Positions 1-8,916 of a stretch of 64,000 nucleotides of DNA are shown one piece after another; within the stretch, counting starts at the first letter, position 1; each line of letters begins with the position of its first letter. The position numbers and the translations under genes were made by a program. The notes beneath the pieces were generated by a model. That model saw only the letters and a list, made by a program, of their open reading frames with translations. It was not told the origin of the DNA and ran no database searches. The DNA comes from Stercoripulliclostridium_A sp045577735 (lineage in GTDB: Bacteria > Bacillota > Clostridia > Christensenellales > DTU072). The DNA is taken from positions 25,906-89,905 of the forward strand of contig JAZNIY010000027.1 of NCBI GenBank assembly GCA_045577735.1. The letters run 5' to 3'.

Positions 1-692
1 TGAAGGGCAACGCTTGTTTGCGCGTAGGGATTGAACCACGCAAAATTGAACTACCTGAGGAAACCACCACGGAAGAACTTCTAGCAGTAATAGAAGAGCT
101 TAACGCTGACGAAAGAGTTTCCGGCATACTTCTCCAACACCCCGTCCCCAGACACATTGACGAACAAAAATGTTTTAACGCTATAGCACTTGAAAAGGAC
201 ACCGACGGCGTAAATACTGCTTCGTTTGGTTCGGTAACGATGGGTGGAAGTGGGTTCAAGTGCGCAACCCCATATTCCATAATGACAATACTCAAATACT
301 ATAACGTGGACCTTGAGGGAAAACACGCTGTCGTAATTGGCAGAAGTCCCATTCTCGGTAAACCCGTTTCCATGCTACTTCTTAACGAAAATGCCACGGT
401 AACCATATGCCATTCTCGCACCAAAAACCTTCCCGAAATCGTCAAGAGTGCCGACGTGGTAGTTGCTTGTGTAGGTAGGGCAAATTTTGTTAAAAAGGAA
501 TGGTTAAAAGAGGGCGTGGTTCTCGTCGATGCCGGCTACAATGCAGGAAACGTAGGGGACATTGACCTGGTTAATTGCGCTCCCATTTCTAGCGCCTATA
601 CCCCGGTTCCGGGAGGTGTCGGGCCTTGTACAATCGCAATGCTGATGAGACAAACCGTAGAAAGTGCAGAAAGGAAATATTTGAGCAAATAG
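1..692 (+). CDS. folD: FolD, bifunctional methylenetetrahydrofolate dehydrogenase/cyclohydrolase, 5' end outside window
   Basis: FolD interconverts 5,10-methylene-THF, methenyl-THF and 10-formyl-THF with NADP in the cytoplasm, feeding purine and formyl-Met synthesis. The reading frame is open to the left edge, so only about the last 229 residues are visible. The Lys encoded by the first complete codon (3-5) aligns with the catalytic Lys of the family motif YVxxKxxAC. Further matches are QHPVP for the usual QLPLP, the KDTDG loop with the conserved Asp, the GRSPILGKP nucleotide-binding turn and the C-terminal PVPGGVGPCTIAML signature, where the usual Met after GP is Cys. A TTG at 18 is an internal codon, not the start. 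A strong hairpin terminator follows at 786. Identity is firm. Confidence 0.95.
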   Translation, partial: KGNACLRVGIEPRKIELPEETTTEELLAVIEELNADERVSGILLQHPVPRHIDEQKCFNAIALEKDTDGVNTASFGSVTMGGSGFKCATPYSIMTILKYYNVDLEGKHAVVIGRSPILGKPVSMLLLNENATVTICHSRTKNLPEIVKSADVVVACVGRANFVKKEWLKEGVVLVDAGYNAGNVGDIDLVNCAPISSAYTPVPGGVGPCTIAMLMRQTVESAERKYLSK

Positions 693-785
693 GGTGCCGA
701 ATTTAAAACTCGGGGAACCCAAAACACCTAGTTTTTGGAATAGTAATCACTACGTTTATTAGTGTCAATATTGCAAAAAAAGAAG

Positions 786-830
786 AGCCTTGTTGGAACT
801 ATGAATTCTCCCCAACAAGGCTATGTTTTT
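786..830 (+). terminator. Rho-independent terminator after folD
   Basis: An 11-bp perfect stem (arms 786-796 and 812-822, AGCCTTGTTGG and its complement) with a 15-nt loop is followed by a T-rich tract. It separates folD from the pyrimidine operon. An A-run at 774-781 would also provide a U-tract for leftward transcription. Confidence 0.85.
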
Positions 831-876
831 AATCCGAAACCGGAAGAATATGATTTCAACTTTTTTTAAAAATCAC

Positions 877-905
877 TTTACATATTACTGCTATTAGTAT
901 ATAAT
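877..905 (+). promoter_or_regulatory. Promoter of the pyrimidine operon
   Basis: TTTACA at 877-882 and TATAAT at 900-905 are 17 bp apart. The predicted start lies near 912, leaving a leader of about 27 nt before the pyrB ATG at 939, with a GCGAGG ribosome site at 928-933. The leader is too short for a PyrR-type attenuator and none is visible. Confidence 0.8.
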
Positions 906-938
906 AATAAAAAATTTAAATATATACGCGAGGTATTT

Positions 939-1814
939 ATGAGAGGATTGTTAACGTTGAGGGATCTTTCTTCCCCGGAAATAATGGACATCATAGAGCT
1001 TGCTATTCGTTTTAAAAAAGGTTGGACAGTTAACTTCCCGGGGAAGAAAATGGTCAACCTTTTTTATGAGAATTCCACCCGTACCCAATATAGCTTCCAA
1101 GTAGCTATGATTAATTTGGGCATCACTCCTCTTTCCGTTAACCTTGCAACGTCTAGCGTTCAAAAGGGAGAAACCCTTTACGACACCGTTAGAACTTTTG
1201 AAGCTCTAGGTGTTGACGGCGTTGTTATTCGCCATACTAAGGATGAATATTATAGGGAGCTTGAAGGTATCAAGGTCCCTATTTTTAATGGTGGCGACGG
1301 CAAGTCCGACCACCCCACTCAAACGCTACTTGACCTTATGACCATCTATGAAGAGTTCGGTAGGTTCGAAGGATTAAAAATTGCTTTGGTCGGCGATATA
1401 GCTCACTCCAGAGTAGCGCACGGCAATGCCGAAGTTATGCGCCGTCTTGGTATGAAGGTCTACATCTCCGGGCCCAAAGAATTTGCTTCCGACAATACTG
1501 CAGAGTATATCGACCTCGATAAAGCTGTGGAAACTTGCGACATCATAAACCTCCTACGCGTGCAATTCGAAAGACATGAAGAATCCATGCAAATCACCAA
1601 GGAAGAGTACCATGAGAAGTATGGTATGACGGTTGAGCGCGTGGCAAAAATGAAACATCGTGGCATCATTATGCACCCCGCACCCATCAATCGTGGCATA
1701 GAAATTGCTTCCGAGGTAGCAGAATGTGACAAGAGTCGCATCTATAAGCAAATGACAAACGGCGTGTACGTAAGAATGGCAGTAATTACTCTGGCATTAC
1801 AAGGAAAACTTTAA
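939..1814 (+). CDS. pyrB: Aspartate carbamoyltransferase catalytic subunit
   Basis: Joins carbamoyl phosphate and aspartate to make N-carbamoyl-L-aspartate, the first committed pyrimidine step. At 291 residues it is slightly short for the family. The carbamoyl-phosphate loop reads STRT at residues 46-49, the 80s-loop KGET at 76-79, HPTQ at 125-128, then GDIAHSRVAHGN, LLRVQFERH and HPAPINRG, all standard ATCase landmarks. The start has GCGAGG 5 nt upstream. No regulatory pyrI follows; instead the stop overlaps the pyrC ATG by one base (TAATG), so translation is probably coupled. It is first in an eight-gene operon. Confidence 0.96.
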   Translation: MRGLLTLRDLSSPEIMDIIELAIRFKKGWTVNFPGKKMVNLFYENSTRTQYSFQVAMINLGITPLSVNLATSSVQKGETLYDTVRTFEALGVDGVVIRHTKDEYYRELEGIKVPIFNGGDGKSDHPTQTLLDLMTIYEEFGRFEGLKIALVGDIAHSRVAHGNAEVMRRLGMKVYISGPKEFASDNTAEYIDLDKAVETCDIINLLRVQFERHEESMQITKEEYHEKYGMTVERVAKMKHRGIIMHPAPINRGIEIASEVAECDKSRIYKQMTNGVYVRMAVITLALQGKL

Positions 1815-3022
1815 TGATATTAAAAAACGGCTTGGTTTTAATAGGGGACGAGCTCCTTCAACGCGACGTATCCATTGACGACAACGGCGTTATTACGAAC
1901 ATTGCACCATCTATTTATGGTGAAAACGTTATTGACGTAAGCGGACTTTGGGTTATGCCCTCTGCCGTTGACGTGCACGTTCATCTTCGTGAGCCCGGTT
2001 ACGAATACAAAGAAACCATACTTTCCGGCACTACTTCCGCAGTAAAAGGTGGTGTTGGAACCATAATGCCCATGCCCAACCTTAATCCCTGTCCCGATTC
2101 GGTTGAGCACCTTAAAGTACAAACGGACCTAATAGAGCGTAATGCCGTTAATAAATGCTATCCGTTTGCATCGGTTACGGTGGGTGAAATGGGAAAAGAA
2201 ATGAGCGACCTCGTTGCCCTAGCACCACTAGTTAAGGCTTTTACCGATGACGGAAAGGGTGTTAACGACCTTGGTATACTAGAACGCGCAATGGCCGTTG
2301 CAAAGGACAATAACATCGTCATTGCTTCTCACGCCGAAGCCGAAAACTTGGGAACCTCACGCGAGGCAGAAATCGTTGCAGTAAGGAGAGAAACCGAGCT
2401 TGCAAAAAAGACGGGTGTAAAATATCATTTTTGCCATATTTCCACCACTGATGCCTACGAAATCGTGCGCCAAGCAAAGAAAGATGGATATGACGTCACC
2501 GTTGAAGCCTGTCCTCATCACCTTCTATTGTGTGACGAAAATATCAAGGACGGCAATACGAAAATGAACCCACCCCTTCGCCCTCGTAGCGATATGGAAG
2601 CAACCATAAACGCCCTTCTTGACGGCACGGTAGATATGATTGCAACCGACCACGCACCTCACGCAAAGCACGAAAAAGGGGAATATGCAAAAAGTCTTAA
2701 CGGCATAATCGGGCTGGAAACCTTCTTGCCCAGCATATATACTCACTTTGTAAAAACCGGCAAGATTAGCCACGCTAGGTTCATAGAGCTTGTTTCTTCC
2801 TCGCCTGCACGTAGGTTTAATCTACCCGTGCCCACGCTCGCAGTAGGAGAAAAAGCAAATTTGTGCGCGCTTGATATTAATCACTCTCGCGTATACACGG
2901 AAGAGGAAATACTCTCCCTTTCTAAAAACTCGCCCTTTATTGGCTGGGAGTTTTACGGATTTAACAAGTTGACTTTGGTCGACGGAAAAATAAAATTTAT
3001 ACAACTCGATTTGGAGGCGTAA
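1814..3022 (+). CDS. pyrC: Dihydroorotase, class I
   Basis: Cyclises N-carbamoyl-aspartate to dihydroorotate. It is a 402-residue amidohydrolase with the metal motif HVHLREPG (His55 and His57) near the N-terminus, and the DHAPH motif at residues 279-283 bearing a metal/catalytic Asp. Length and motifs fit the long class I enzymes of Gram-positive bacteria rather than the short E. coli type. It starts on the last base of the pyrB stop codon and ends directly before the carA ATG. The ribosome site for carA (GGAGG, 3013-3017) sits inside its last codons. Confidence 0.95.
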   Translation: MILKNGLVLIGDELLQRDVSIDDNGVITNIAPSIYGENVIDVSGLWVMPSAVDVHVHLREPGYEYKETILSGTTSAVKGGVGTIMPMPNLNPCPDSVEHLKVQTDLIERNAVNKCYPFASVTVGEMGKEMSDLVALAPLVKAFTDDGKGVNDLGILERAMAVAKDNNIVIASHAEAENLGTSREAEIVAVRRETELAKKTGVKYHFCHISTTDAYEIVRQAKKDGYDVTVEACPHHLLLCDENIKDGNTKMNPPLRPRSDMEATINALLDGTVDMIATDHAPHAKHEKGEYAKSLNGIIGLETFLPSIYTHFVKTGKISHARFIELVSSSPARRFNLPVPTLAVGEKANLCALDINHSRVYTEEEILSLSKNSPFIGWEFYGFNKLTLVDGKIKFIQLDLEA

Positions 3023-4120
3023 ATGAATAAACGAATGTTGGTGCTAGAAAATGGCAAATGCTTCTTCGGTGAGGGTTTCGGCGCAAATGAAACTCGCATT
3101 GCCGAATTGGTTTTTAATACCTCTATGGTTGGTTATCAAGAGATTATTTCCGACCCGGCTTACCGTAATTGTATGCTCGTAATGAGCTACCCACTTATTG
3201 GTAACTACGGTTTAACCGACGATGACTTCGAGTCCAAGGCCGTTCACGTTAGTGGAATGATAGTAAGAGAGTACAACGACTCTCCCTCCAACTACCGTTT
3301 CACGCGTACCCTTGCAGAAGTGCTACGCGACAACGGAGCCCCCGGTCTTCAAGGAGTAGACACACGCGAAATAGTAAGAATAATTCGCAACGAGGGTAGT
3401 ATGCGCGCTATGATTACCGATGCCGATCGTGATGTGAACGAGTGTATTAAGGAAATCAAAGCATACAGTTTGGTATCCCATGCCGTCAAGGAAGTGTCAT
3501 CAAAAAGCGTGTGGTATGCGCGTACGCGTAACCCACAATTCACCGTTGGCATAATCGATTGTGGCGTAAGAAGCACGATGATTAGAAAATTTAAGAACAA
3601 CGGTTGCAACGCAGTGGTTTTCCCCTATGACGCAACGGAAGAAGAAATCCTAAAGCACCGTCCCAATGGTTTGTTCATCTCCGACGGACCCGATGCGCCG
3701 GAAGCAGTACAAGAAATCACCGAGCTCATTAAAGAATTCAAAGGAAAACTTCCTATTATGGGTATTGGCCTAGGCGCACACCTTATTGCAGATACCTATG
3801 GTGCTAAAATAGCAAAAATGAAGTTTGGTCACAACGGAGCAAACCAACCCGTTAAAAACGTTTTGACCGGGGAAATAGAAATCACTTCCCAAAACCACAT
3901 TCACGTAATCGACAAAGACTCCCTTGAGGGTACAGGATTAAAGCTCACGCACGTTAGCATAATAGACGGCACTTGCGAGGGCGTTATAGACGAGGACAAC
4001 GGAGTTATTGCTATGCAATACCATCCATTGGAAGAGGGTACCGGTTACCTCTTTGAAAACTTTATCAACTTTATGAAGAAATTTGGAGGACGCAAAAATG
4101 CCAAAGAGAACAGATATTAA
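3023..4120 (+). CDS. carA: Carbamoyl-phosphate synthase small subunit with degenerate glutaminase site
   Basis: By position and N-terminal domain (GEGFGA, NTSMVGYQEI, SYPLIGNYG, QGVDTREI) this is the CPS small subunit, which normally strips ammonia from glutamine and channels it to CarB. The C-terminal class I amidotransferase domain is altered. The nucleophile elbow reads GIGLGAH where the family has GICLGHQ, putting Gly249 (GGC at 3767-3769) at the catalytic Cys. The triad His334 remains (QYHPL) but the following Glu is Leu336, and the GPGDP motif is GPDAP. I therefore infer no glutaminase activity; the subunit may be structural, with CarB using free ammonia, as in animal CPS I, which also lacks the Cys. 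The frame is intact and the length (365 aa) normal, so this is not simple decay. Confidence 0.9.
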   Translation: MNKRMLVLENGKCFFGEGFGANETRIAELVFNTSMVGYQEIISDPAYRNCMLVMSYPLIGNYGLTDDDFESKAVHVSGMIVREYNDSPSNYRFTRTLAEVLRDNGAPGLQGVDTREIVRIIRNEGSMRAMITDADRDVNECIKEIKAYSLVSHAVKEVSSKSVWYARTRNPQFTVGIIDCGVRSTMIRKFKNNGCNAVVFPYDATEEEILKHRPNGLFISDGPDAPEAVQEITELIKEFKGKLPIMGIGLGAHLIADTYGAKIAKMKFGHNGANQPVKNVLTGEIEITSQNHIHVIDKDSLEGTGLKLTHVSIIDGTCEGVIDEDNGVIAMQYHPLEEGTGYLFENFINFMKKFGGRKNAKENRY

Positions 4121-7100
4121 GAAAATTATGATGATAGGCTCCGGCCCCATCGTTATAGGGCAAGCCGCAGAATTCGACTACGCAGGCACCCAAGCTTGTT
4201 TGGCACTAAAGGAAGAAGGATACGAGGTAATTCTCGTAAACTCCAACCCAGCAACCATTATGACCGACAACACCATGGCCGACAAGGTTTATATGGAGCC
4301 GTTGGACCTTGAACACGTTGCAAAAATTATCCGTCACGAGCGTCCCGACGGTCTTCTTTGTTCAATAGGTGGGCAAACCGGTCTTAACCTTGGTATGCAA
4401 CTTGCAACCAAGGGCATTCTTGACGAATGTCAAGTGGAGCTTCTCGGCACTTCCTATGAAGCCATTGCAAAGGCAGAAGATCGCCAGCTCTTCAAAGATT
4501 TGTGCATAGAAATAGGCGAACCCGTACTTCAATCGGAAACAGCAAACACCGTTGAGGAATGTGTAAGAATTGCCGAAGAAATAGGTTACCCCATAATCGT
4601 TCGTCCCGCATTTACTCTGGGTGGCACCGGTGGTGGTTTTGCCGACACCGAAGAAGAACTTCGCGATCTTGCAAAAAACGCTCTTAAGTTAAGTCCCGTA
4701 ACCCAGGTGCTAATCGAAAAATCAATTAAAGGTTACAAGGAAATCGAGTTTGAAGTTATGCGCGACAAGGCTGGAACGGCAATTGCAATATGCTGTATGG
4801 AAAACGTTGATCCCGTTGGTATTCACACGGGTGACAGCATAGTGGTTGCCCCCTCACAAACGCTGACGTTAAAAGAGTACAATATGCTAAAGAGCGCAGC
4901 TCTTAATATTATTAAGGCTCTAAAAATAGAGGGCGGATGCAACGTTCAATTTGCACTCGACCCATACAGCTTCGAGTATTTCGTAATAGAGGTTAACCCA
5001 CGTGTTTCTCGTTCTTCAGCACTCGCAAGTAAGGCAAGTGGGTTCCCAATCGCTAGGGTTAGTGCAAAAATTGCTTGTGGTTTAACCCTTGATGAAATAG
5101 ACATTGGTTGTGGTAAAGCGGCCTTTGAACCCAGCCTTGACTACATAGTAGCCAAAGTACCACGCTTCCCCTTTGACAAGTTTACGAAAGCCAATCGTGT
5201 ACTCAATACCCAAATGAAAGCAACGGGCGAAGTTATGAGCATAGGTAGAACTTTTGAAGAAGCAATGCTAAAAGCAGTTCGCTCCTTGGAAACTGGACTT
5301 GATCACCTCGAAATAAAGGCGCTCAAAGAACTTTCTACCCATGATCTTATTGACCTCATCATAAAGAACACCGACGAGCGCATTTTTGCAGTAGCAGAAG
5401 CACTCCGTCGCGACGTTAAATTGGATTACCTTTACGACCTAACCCAAATAGATCGTTTCTTCCTAGAAAAGATTCAAAACATCACCAATATGGAGAAGGT
5501 CATCGCTTCCAATAAGGACAATTTCGAAATCCTAAAGCAAGCCAAGAAGATGGGCTTTAGCGATGCCTATATAGGTGAAAAATGGGGAAAGAGCGAAAGA
5601 GAAATGTATGAGCTTCGCAAAGCGAATAATCTATACCCCGTTTACAAAATGATAGATACTTGTGCTGCAGAGTACGAGTCCTACATTCCCTATATGTACT
5701 CCACTTACGAGTCGGAAAACGAGTCCATCCGTTCCGATCGCAAGAAGGTTATAGTTATGGGTTCAGGCCCCATCAGAATTGGTCAAGGTATAGAGTTTGA
5801 CTACTCTACCGTTCACGCAATTTGGGCCATTCGTGAAGCAGGATACGAAGCGATTATTATAAATAATAATCCGGAAACAGTTTCCACTGACTATACTATT
5901 TCCGACAAGCTCTACTTTGAGCCTCTAACTTTTGAAGACGTTATGAATATTATCGACTTCGAAAAGCCAGAAGGCGTTATAGTAGCTCTTGGTGGCCAAA
6001 CGGCAATCAACCTTGCTGAAGACCTCGATAAGGCCGGCGTTAAGATTTTAGGAAGTTCTGCCGAATCCATTGCCGCTGCAGAAGATCGTGACCTCTTTAA
6101 CGCAGCACTCAATCGTCTAGGCATTCCCATGCCCGAAGGTAGAAGCGTATTTAATATCAAAGACGGCATAAAGGCAGCTGAAGAAATCGGATACCCCGTT
6201 CTCGTCCGCCCCTCCTTCGTTCTTGGTGGCAGAATGATGCACATCGTTTACGATAGAAAACAACTTGAACCCATTCTTGCAGAGGCTGTTAAAATCAATA
6301 AGAAGCACCCCGTACTAATTGACAAATATATCCTAGGTCAAGAGTGTGAAGTCGATGCCGTTTGTGACGGAAAGGAAGTATTCATTCCCGGCATTATGGA
6401 ACACATCGAAAGAGCAGGCGTTCACAGCGGTGATAGTATGAGCGTATATCCTTGCTACTCCTTGTCCGAAGAGGTTCAAAAGACTATTATAGATTATACC
6501 AATCGCATTGGTATCGGCCTTGACGTTAAAGGTCCCTTCAACATCCAGTTCGTAGTCGATTCCTCCGACAAGGTTTATATCATTGAGGTAAACCCACGCT
6601 CTAGCCGTACCGTACCATTCCTTGCTAAGACTACCGGCGCGCCCATTGCCGACATCGCAACCAAGGTTATGCTCGGCGTAAGCCTAGAAGAGCAAGGTTA
6701 CCAAGGCGTGTTCCCAAAGAAGGACAGATGGTTCGTTAAGACGCCCACCTTCTCATACAGCAAATTGACCGGCTTAGACGCCGTTCTCAGCCCCGAAATG
6801 AAGTCAACGGGTGAAGCAATCGGTTACGATAAGACCTTAACACGCGCTCTCTACAAGTCACTAAAAGCTAGTGGCCTTAGAGTAGCCAATTACGGAACGG
6901 TATTTGCAACCATAGCAAATGCGGAAAAAGAACAAGCCTTGCCTCTCATTAAGCGTTTCTACGATATGGGATTTAACATTGAGGCAACCGAAGGCACTGC
7001 TAAATTCCTAAAAGAGCACGGCATCCGTACGAGAGTGCGTAAAAAGATTTCACACGGAAGCGAAGAAATCCTTGAAAGTTTGAGAAAAGGATACGTTACC

Positions 7101-7265
7101 TACGTAGTTAACACCATTACCGAAGGTACTGCAGGACAAGCAGACGGCCACGTGATTAGAAGATGCGCGATAGATAACAACGTTCCCGTATTCACCTCTC
7201 TCGATACCGTTCGCGTACTACTTGACGTTCTTGAAGAAAACACCATGGGAGTATCCACCATATGA
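4098..7265 (+). CDS. carB: Carbamoyl-phosphate synthase large subunit
   Basis: Makes carbamoyl phosphate from bicarbonate, ammonia and two ATP. The ATG at 4098 is preferred because GGAGGA (4085-4090) lies 7 nt upstream and the protein then begins MPKRTDIKKIMMIG, the usual CarB start; it overlaps the carA end by 23 nt. The 1055 residues hold two homologous ATP-grasp halves: GSGPIVIGQAAEFDYAG near residue 20 and GSGPIRIGQGIEFDYS near 555. An oligomerisation region lies between them and an MGS-like allosteric domain covers about the last 120 residues. Both halves keep the glycine-rich loops (FTLGGTGGG, FVLGGR) and the IEVNPR metal-binding segments, so the synthase itself looks active. Its stop overlaps the pyrK start (ATGA). 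Confidence 0.96.
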   Translation: MPKRTDIKKIMMIGSGPIVIGQAAEFDYAGTQACLALKEEGYEVILVNSNPATIMTDNTMADKVYMEPLDLEHVAKIIRHERPDGLLCSIGGQTGLNLGMQLATKGILDECQVELLGTSYEAIAKAEDRQLFKDLCIEIGEPVLQSETANTVEECVRIAEEIGYPIIVRPAFTLGGTGGGFADTEEELRDLAKNALKLSPVTQVLIEKSIKGYKEIEFEVMRDKAGTAIAICCMENVDPVGIHTGDSIVVAPSQTLTLKEYNMLKSAALNIIKALKIEGGCNVQFALDPYSFEYFVIEVNPRVSRSSALASKASGFPIARVSAKIACGLTLDEIDIGCGKAAFEPSLDYIVAKVPRFPFDKFTKANRVLNTQMKATGEVMSIGRTFEEAMLKAVRSLETGLDHLEIKALKELSTHDLIDLIIKNTDERIFAVAEALRRDVKLDYLYDLTQIDRFFLEKIQNITNMEKVIASNKDNFEILKQAKKMGFSDAYIGEKWGKSEREMYELRKANNLYPVYKMIDTCAAEYESYIPYMYSTYESENESIRSDRKKVIVMGSGPIRIGQGIEFDYSTVHAIWAIREAGYEAIIINNNPETVSTDYTISDKLYFEPLTFEDVMNIIDFEKPEGVIVALGGQTAINLAEDLDKAGVKILGSSAESIAAAEDRDLFNAALNRLGIPMPEGRSVFNIKDGIKAAEEIGYPVLVRPSFVLGGRMMHIVYDRKQLEPILAEAVKINKKHPVLIDKYILGQECEVDAVCDGKEVFIPGIMEHIERAGVHSGDSMSVYPCYSLSEEVQKTIIDYTNRIGIGLDVKGPFNIQFVVDSSDKVYIIEVNPRSSRTVPFLAKTTGAPIADIATKVMLGVSLEEQGYQGVFPKKDRWFVKTPTFSYSKLTGLDAVLSPEMKSTGEAIGYDKTLTRALYKSLKASGLRVANYGTVFATIANAEKEQALPLIKRFYDMGFNIEATEGTAKFLKEHGIRTRVRKKISHGSEEILESLRKGYVTYVVNTITEGTAGQADGHVIRRCAIDNNVPVFTSLDTVRVLLDVLEENTMGVSTI

Positions 7266-7984
7266 TTCAAAAGGAATTAACAGTTACTCTCAATAGAAAA
7301 CTTGCCGACGGCATATTTGAAATGCGCTTTAGTGGCGCTGGTTACGTCTGTCCAGGTAGTTTTGTAGAAGTTACCGTGCCCGGTTTCTATCTTAACCGTC
7401 CTTTTGGCGTGGGTAACTATGAAAACGGAGAGTTAACTATATTTTATAAGGTTGTAGGGCAAGGCACCGATAAAATGACCGAAATAAAAGAGGGCGAAAA
7501 GCTAAAGGTTATATATGAGCTAGGCAACGGGTTTGATATGCAAAAAGCAAAAAAACCATTGCTGGTTAGCGGAGGGATAGGAATTGCTCCCATATATTAC
7601 CTCGCAAAAGCATTTGCTAAAAATGGTATTCGTCCCACAGTAGTAATCGGCTTTAGAAATGAAGGGGAGATCGTTTTAGAAAAAGAACTTAGTGAAATAG
7701 CCGACCTCTACGTTACAACCGACGACGGCTCAAAAGGCTTTAACGGTAACCCCGTTGCTTGCGTAAAAACGCTAGACAACGAATGGGATTATTACTATTC
7801 TTGTGGACCAATGGTAATGATGCACTTCCTTAAAATGCACTCAACGAAAGGGGAACTTTCCCTAGAAGCAAGAATGGGTTGTGGCTTTGGCGCTTGCATG
7901 GGTTGCAGTATTAAGACAATCTCAGGGTACAAGAGAGTGTGTAAGGAAGGACCAGTGTTCTCTGCTGAGGAGGTTGAGTTATGA
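7262..7984 (+). CDS. pyrK: Dihydroorotate dehydrogenase electron transfer subunit (FAD, 2Fe-2S)
   Basis: PyrK carries electrons from the PyrD FMN to NAD+ in the class 1B enzyme. The 240-residue protein has a ferredoxin-reductase fold: an FAD-binding RPFGV segment near residue 45, a nucleotide-binding glycine turn VSGGIGIAP near residue 100, and a C-terminal [2Fe-2S] cluster bound by Cys207, Cys212, Cys215 and Cys227 in GCGFGACMGC...RVC. It overlaps carB and pyrD by 4 nt each (ATGA), implying translational coupling and a fixed ratio with PyrD. Its presence points to an NAD-linked anaerobic dihydroorotate oxidation. Confidence 0.95.
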   Translation: MIQKELTVTLNRKLADGIFEMRFSGAGYVCPGSFVEVTVPGFYLNRPFGVGNYENGELTIFYKVVGQGTDKMTEIKEGEKLKVIYELGNGFDMQKAKKPLLVSGGIGIAPIYYLAKAFAKNGIRPTVVIGFRNEGEIVLEKELSEIADLYVTTDDGSKGFNGNPVACVKTLDNEWDYYYSCGPMVMMHFLKMHSTKGELSLEARMGCGFGACMGCSIKTISGYKRVCKEGPVFSAEEVEL

Positions 7985-8916
7985 GTACTTCAAACTTAAT
8001 TTTAGATACCCAAATTGAACTTTTTGGCGTAAAATTAGATAATCCCATTATCCCGGCAAGTGGAACCTTTGGCTTTGGGTATGAGTTTAGTGAGTATTAT
8101 GACATTAACTGCCTAGGGTCCATTTCTTTAAAAGGAACCACGTTAGAAAAGCGTTATGGCAATCCTCTACCACGCATTGCAGAATGCCCCGCTGGTCTTA
8201 TTAATGCAATAGGGCTACAAAACCCCGGTGTGGATGCCGTTATTGGTAAAGAGATACCAAAGCTTAACGAGGTTTACTCTAAGCCCGTTATAGCAAACGT
8301 CGGGGGACACAGCTTTTACGAGTATACCGAAACAGTCGCTAAATTTAACGAGTGTGACAAAGTGTTTGCCGTTGAGCTTAATATCAGCTGTCCCAACGTC
8401 AAGGGTGGTGGAATGGCGTTTGGCACCAATCCCGAAACGGTTGAAACACTTGTAAAGGAAATTAAAAAGGTTTCTACTAAACCCATAATAGTAAAACTCA
8501 GTCCCAACGTAACCGACGTGACCGTGCTTGCAAAAGCATCTGAGAATGGTGGAGCAGACGGGCTGAGCTTGATTAACACTTTGGTTGGTATGCGCATCGA
8601 CTTAAAAACCGGAAAACCTATAATCTCCGTTAAGAGTGGTGGTTATAGTGGACCCGGGGTTTTCCCAGTCGCTGTAAATATGGTCTACAAAGTAAGAGAA
8701 AAAACAAATCTACCTATTATCGGAATGGGTGGCATAAGTAGCGCTAGCGACGCTATAGAGATGATGTATGCGGGTGCTAATGCCGTTATGGTGGGTTCGT
8801 TGAATCTAATTAATCCCTATGGATGCAAGGAAATCATAGACAGTCTTCCCATAGAGATGCAAAAACTAGGAATAAATAAATTAACCGATATAATTGGGAG
8901 GGCACATAATGTGTAA
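7981..8916 (+). CDS. pyrD: Dihydroorotate dehydrogenase, class 1B catalytic subunit
   Basis: Oxidises dihydroorotate to orotate with FMN and passes electrons to PyrK. The 311-residue TIM barrel carries the class 1 active-site Cys137 in ELNISCPNVKGGG. It also has the FMN-site segments ASGTFGFGYE near the N-terminus, GLSLINT with the barrel Asn, and the phosphate-binding GMGGISSASDA. The neighbouring pyrK confirms class 1B. The end overlaps pyrF by 8 nt. Confidence 0.95.
   Translation: MSTSNLILDTQIELFGVKLDNPIIPASGTFGFGYEFSEYYDINCLGSISLKGTTLEKRYGNPLPRIAECPAGLINAIGLQNPGVDAVIGKEIPKLNEVYSKPVIANVGGHSFYEYTETVAKFNECDKVFAVELNISCPNVKGGGMAFGTNPETVETLVKEIKKVSTKPIIVKLSPNVTDVTVLAKASENGGADGLSLINTLVGMRIDLKTGKPIISVKSGGYSGPGVFPVAVNMVYKVREKTNLPIIGMGGISSASDAIEMMYAGANAVMVGSLNLINPYGCKEIIDSLPIEMQKLGINKLTDIIGRAHNV

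Noticed and set aside
906..938. PyrR attenuator or riboswitch in the pyr leader
   Set aside because: The predicted leader is about 27 nt, too short for anti-terminator and terminator structures, and none can be drawn.
3023..4120. CarA as a decayed pseudogene
   Set aside because: The frame is complete, length normal, translation signals and overlap with carB are intact, and the rest of the sequence is conserved; selective loss of the active site fits better.
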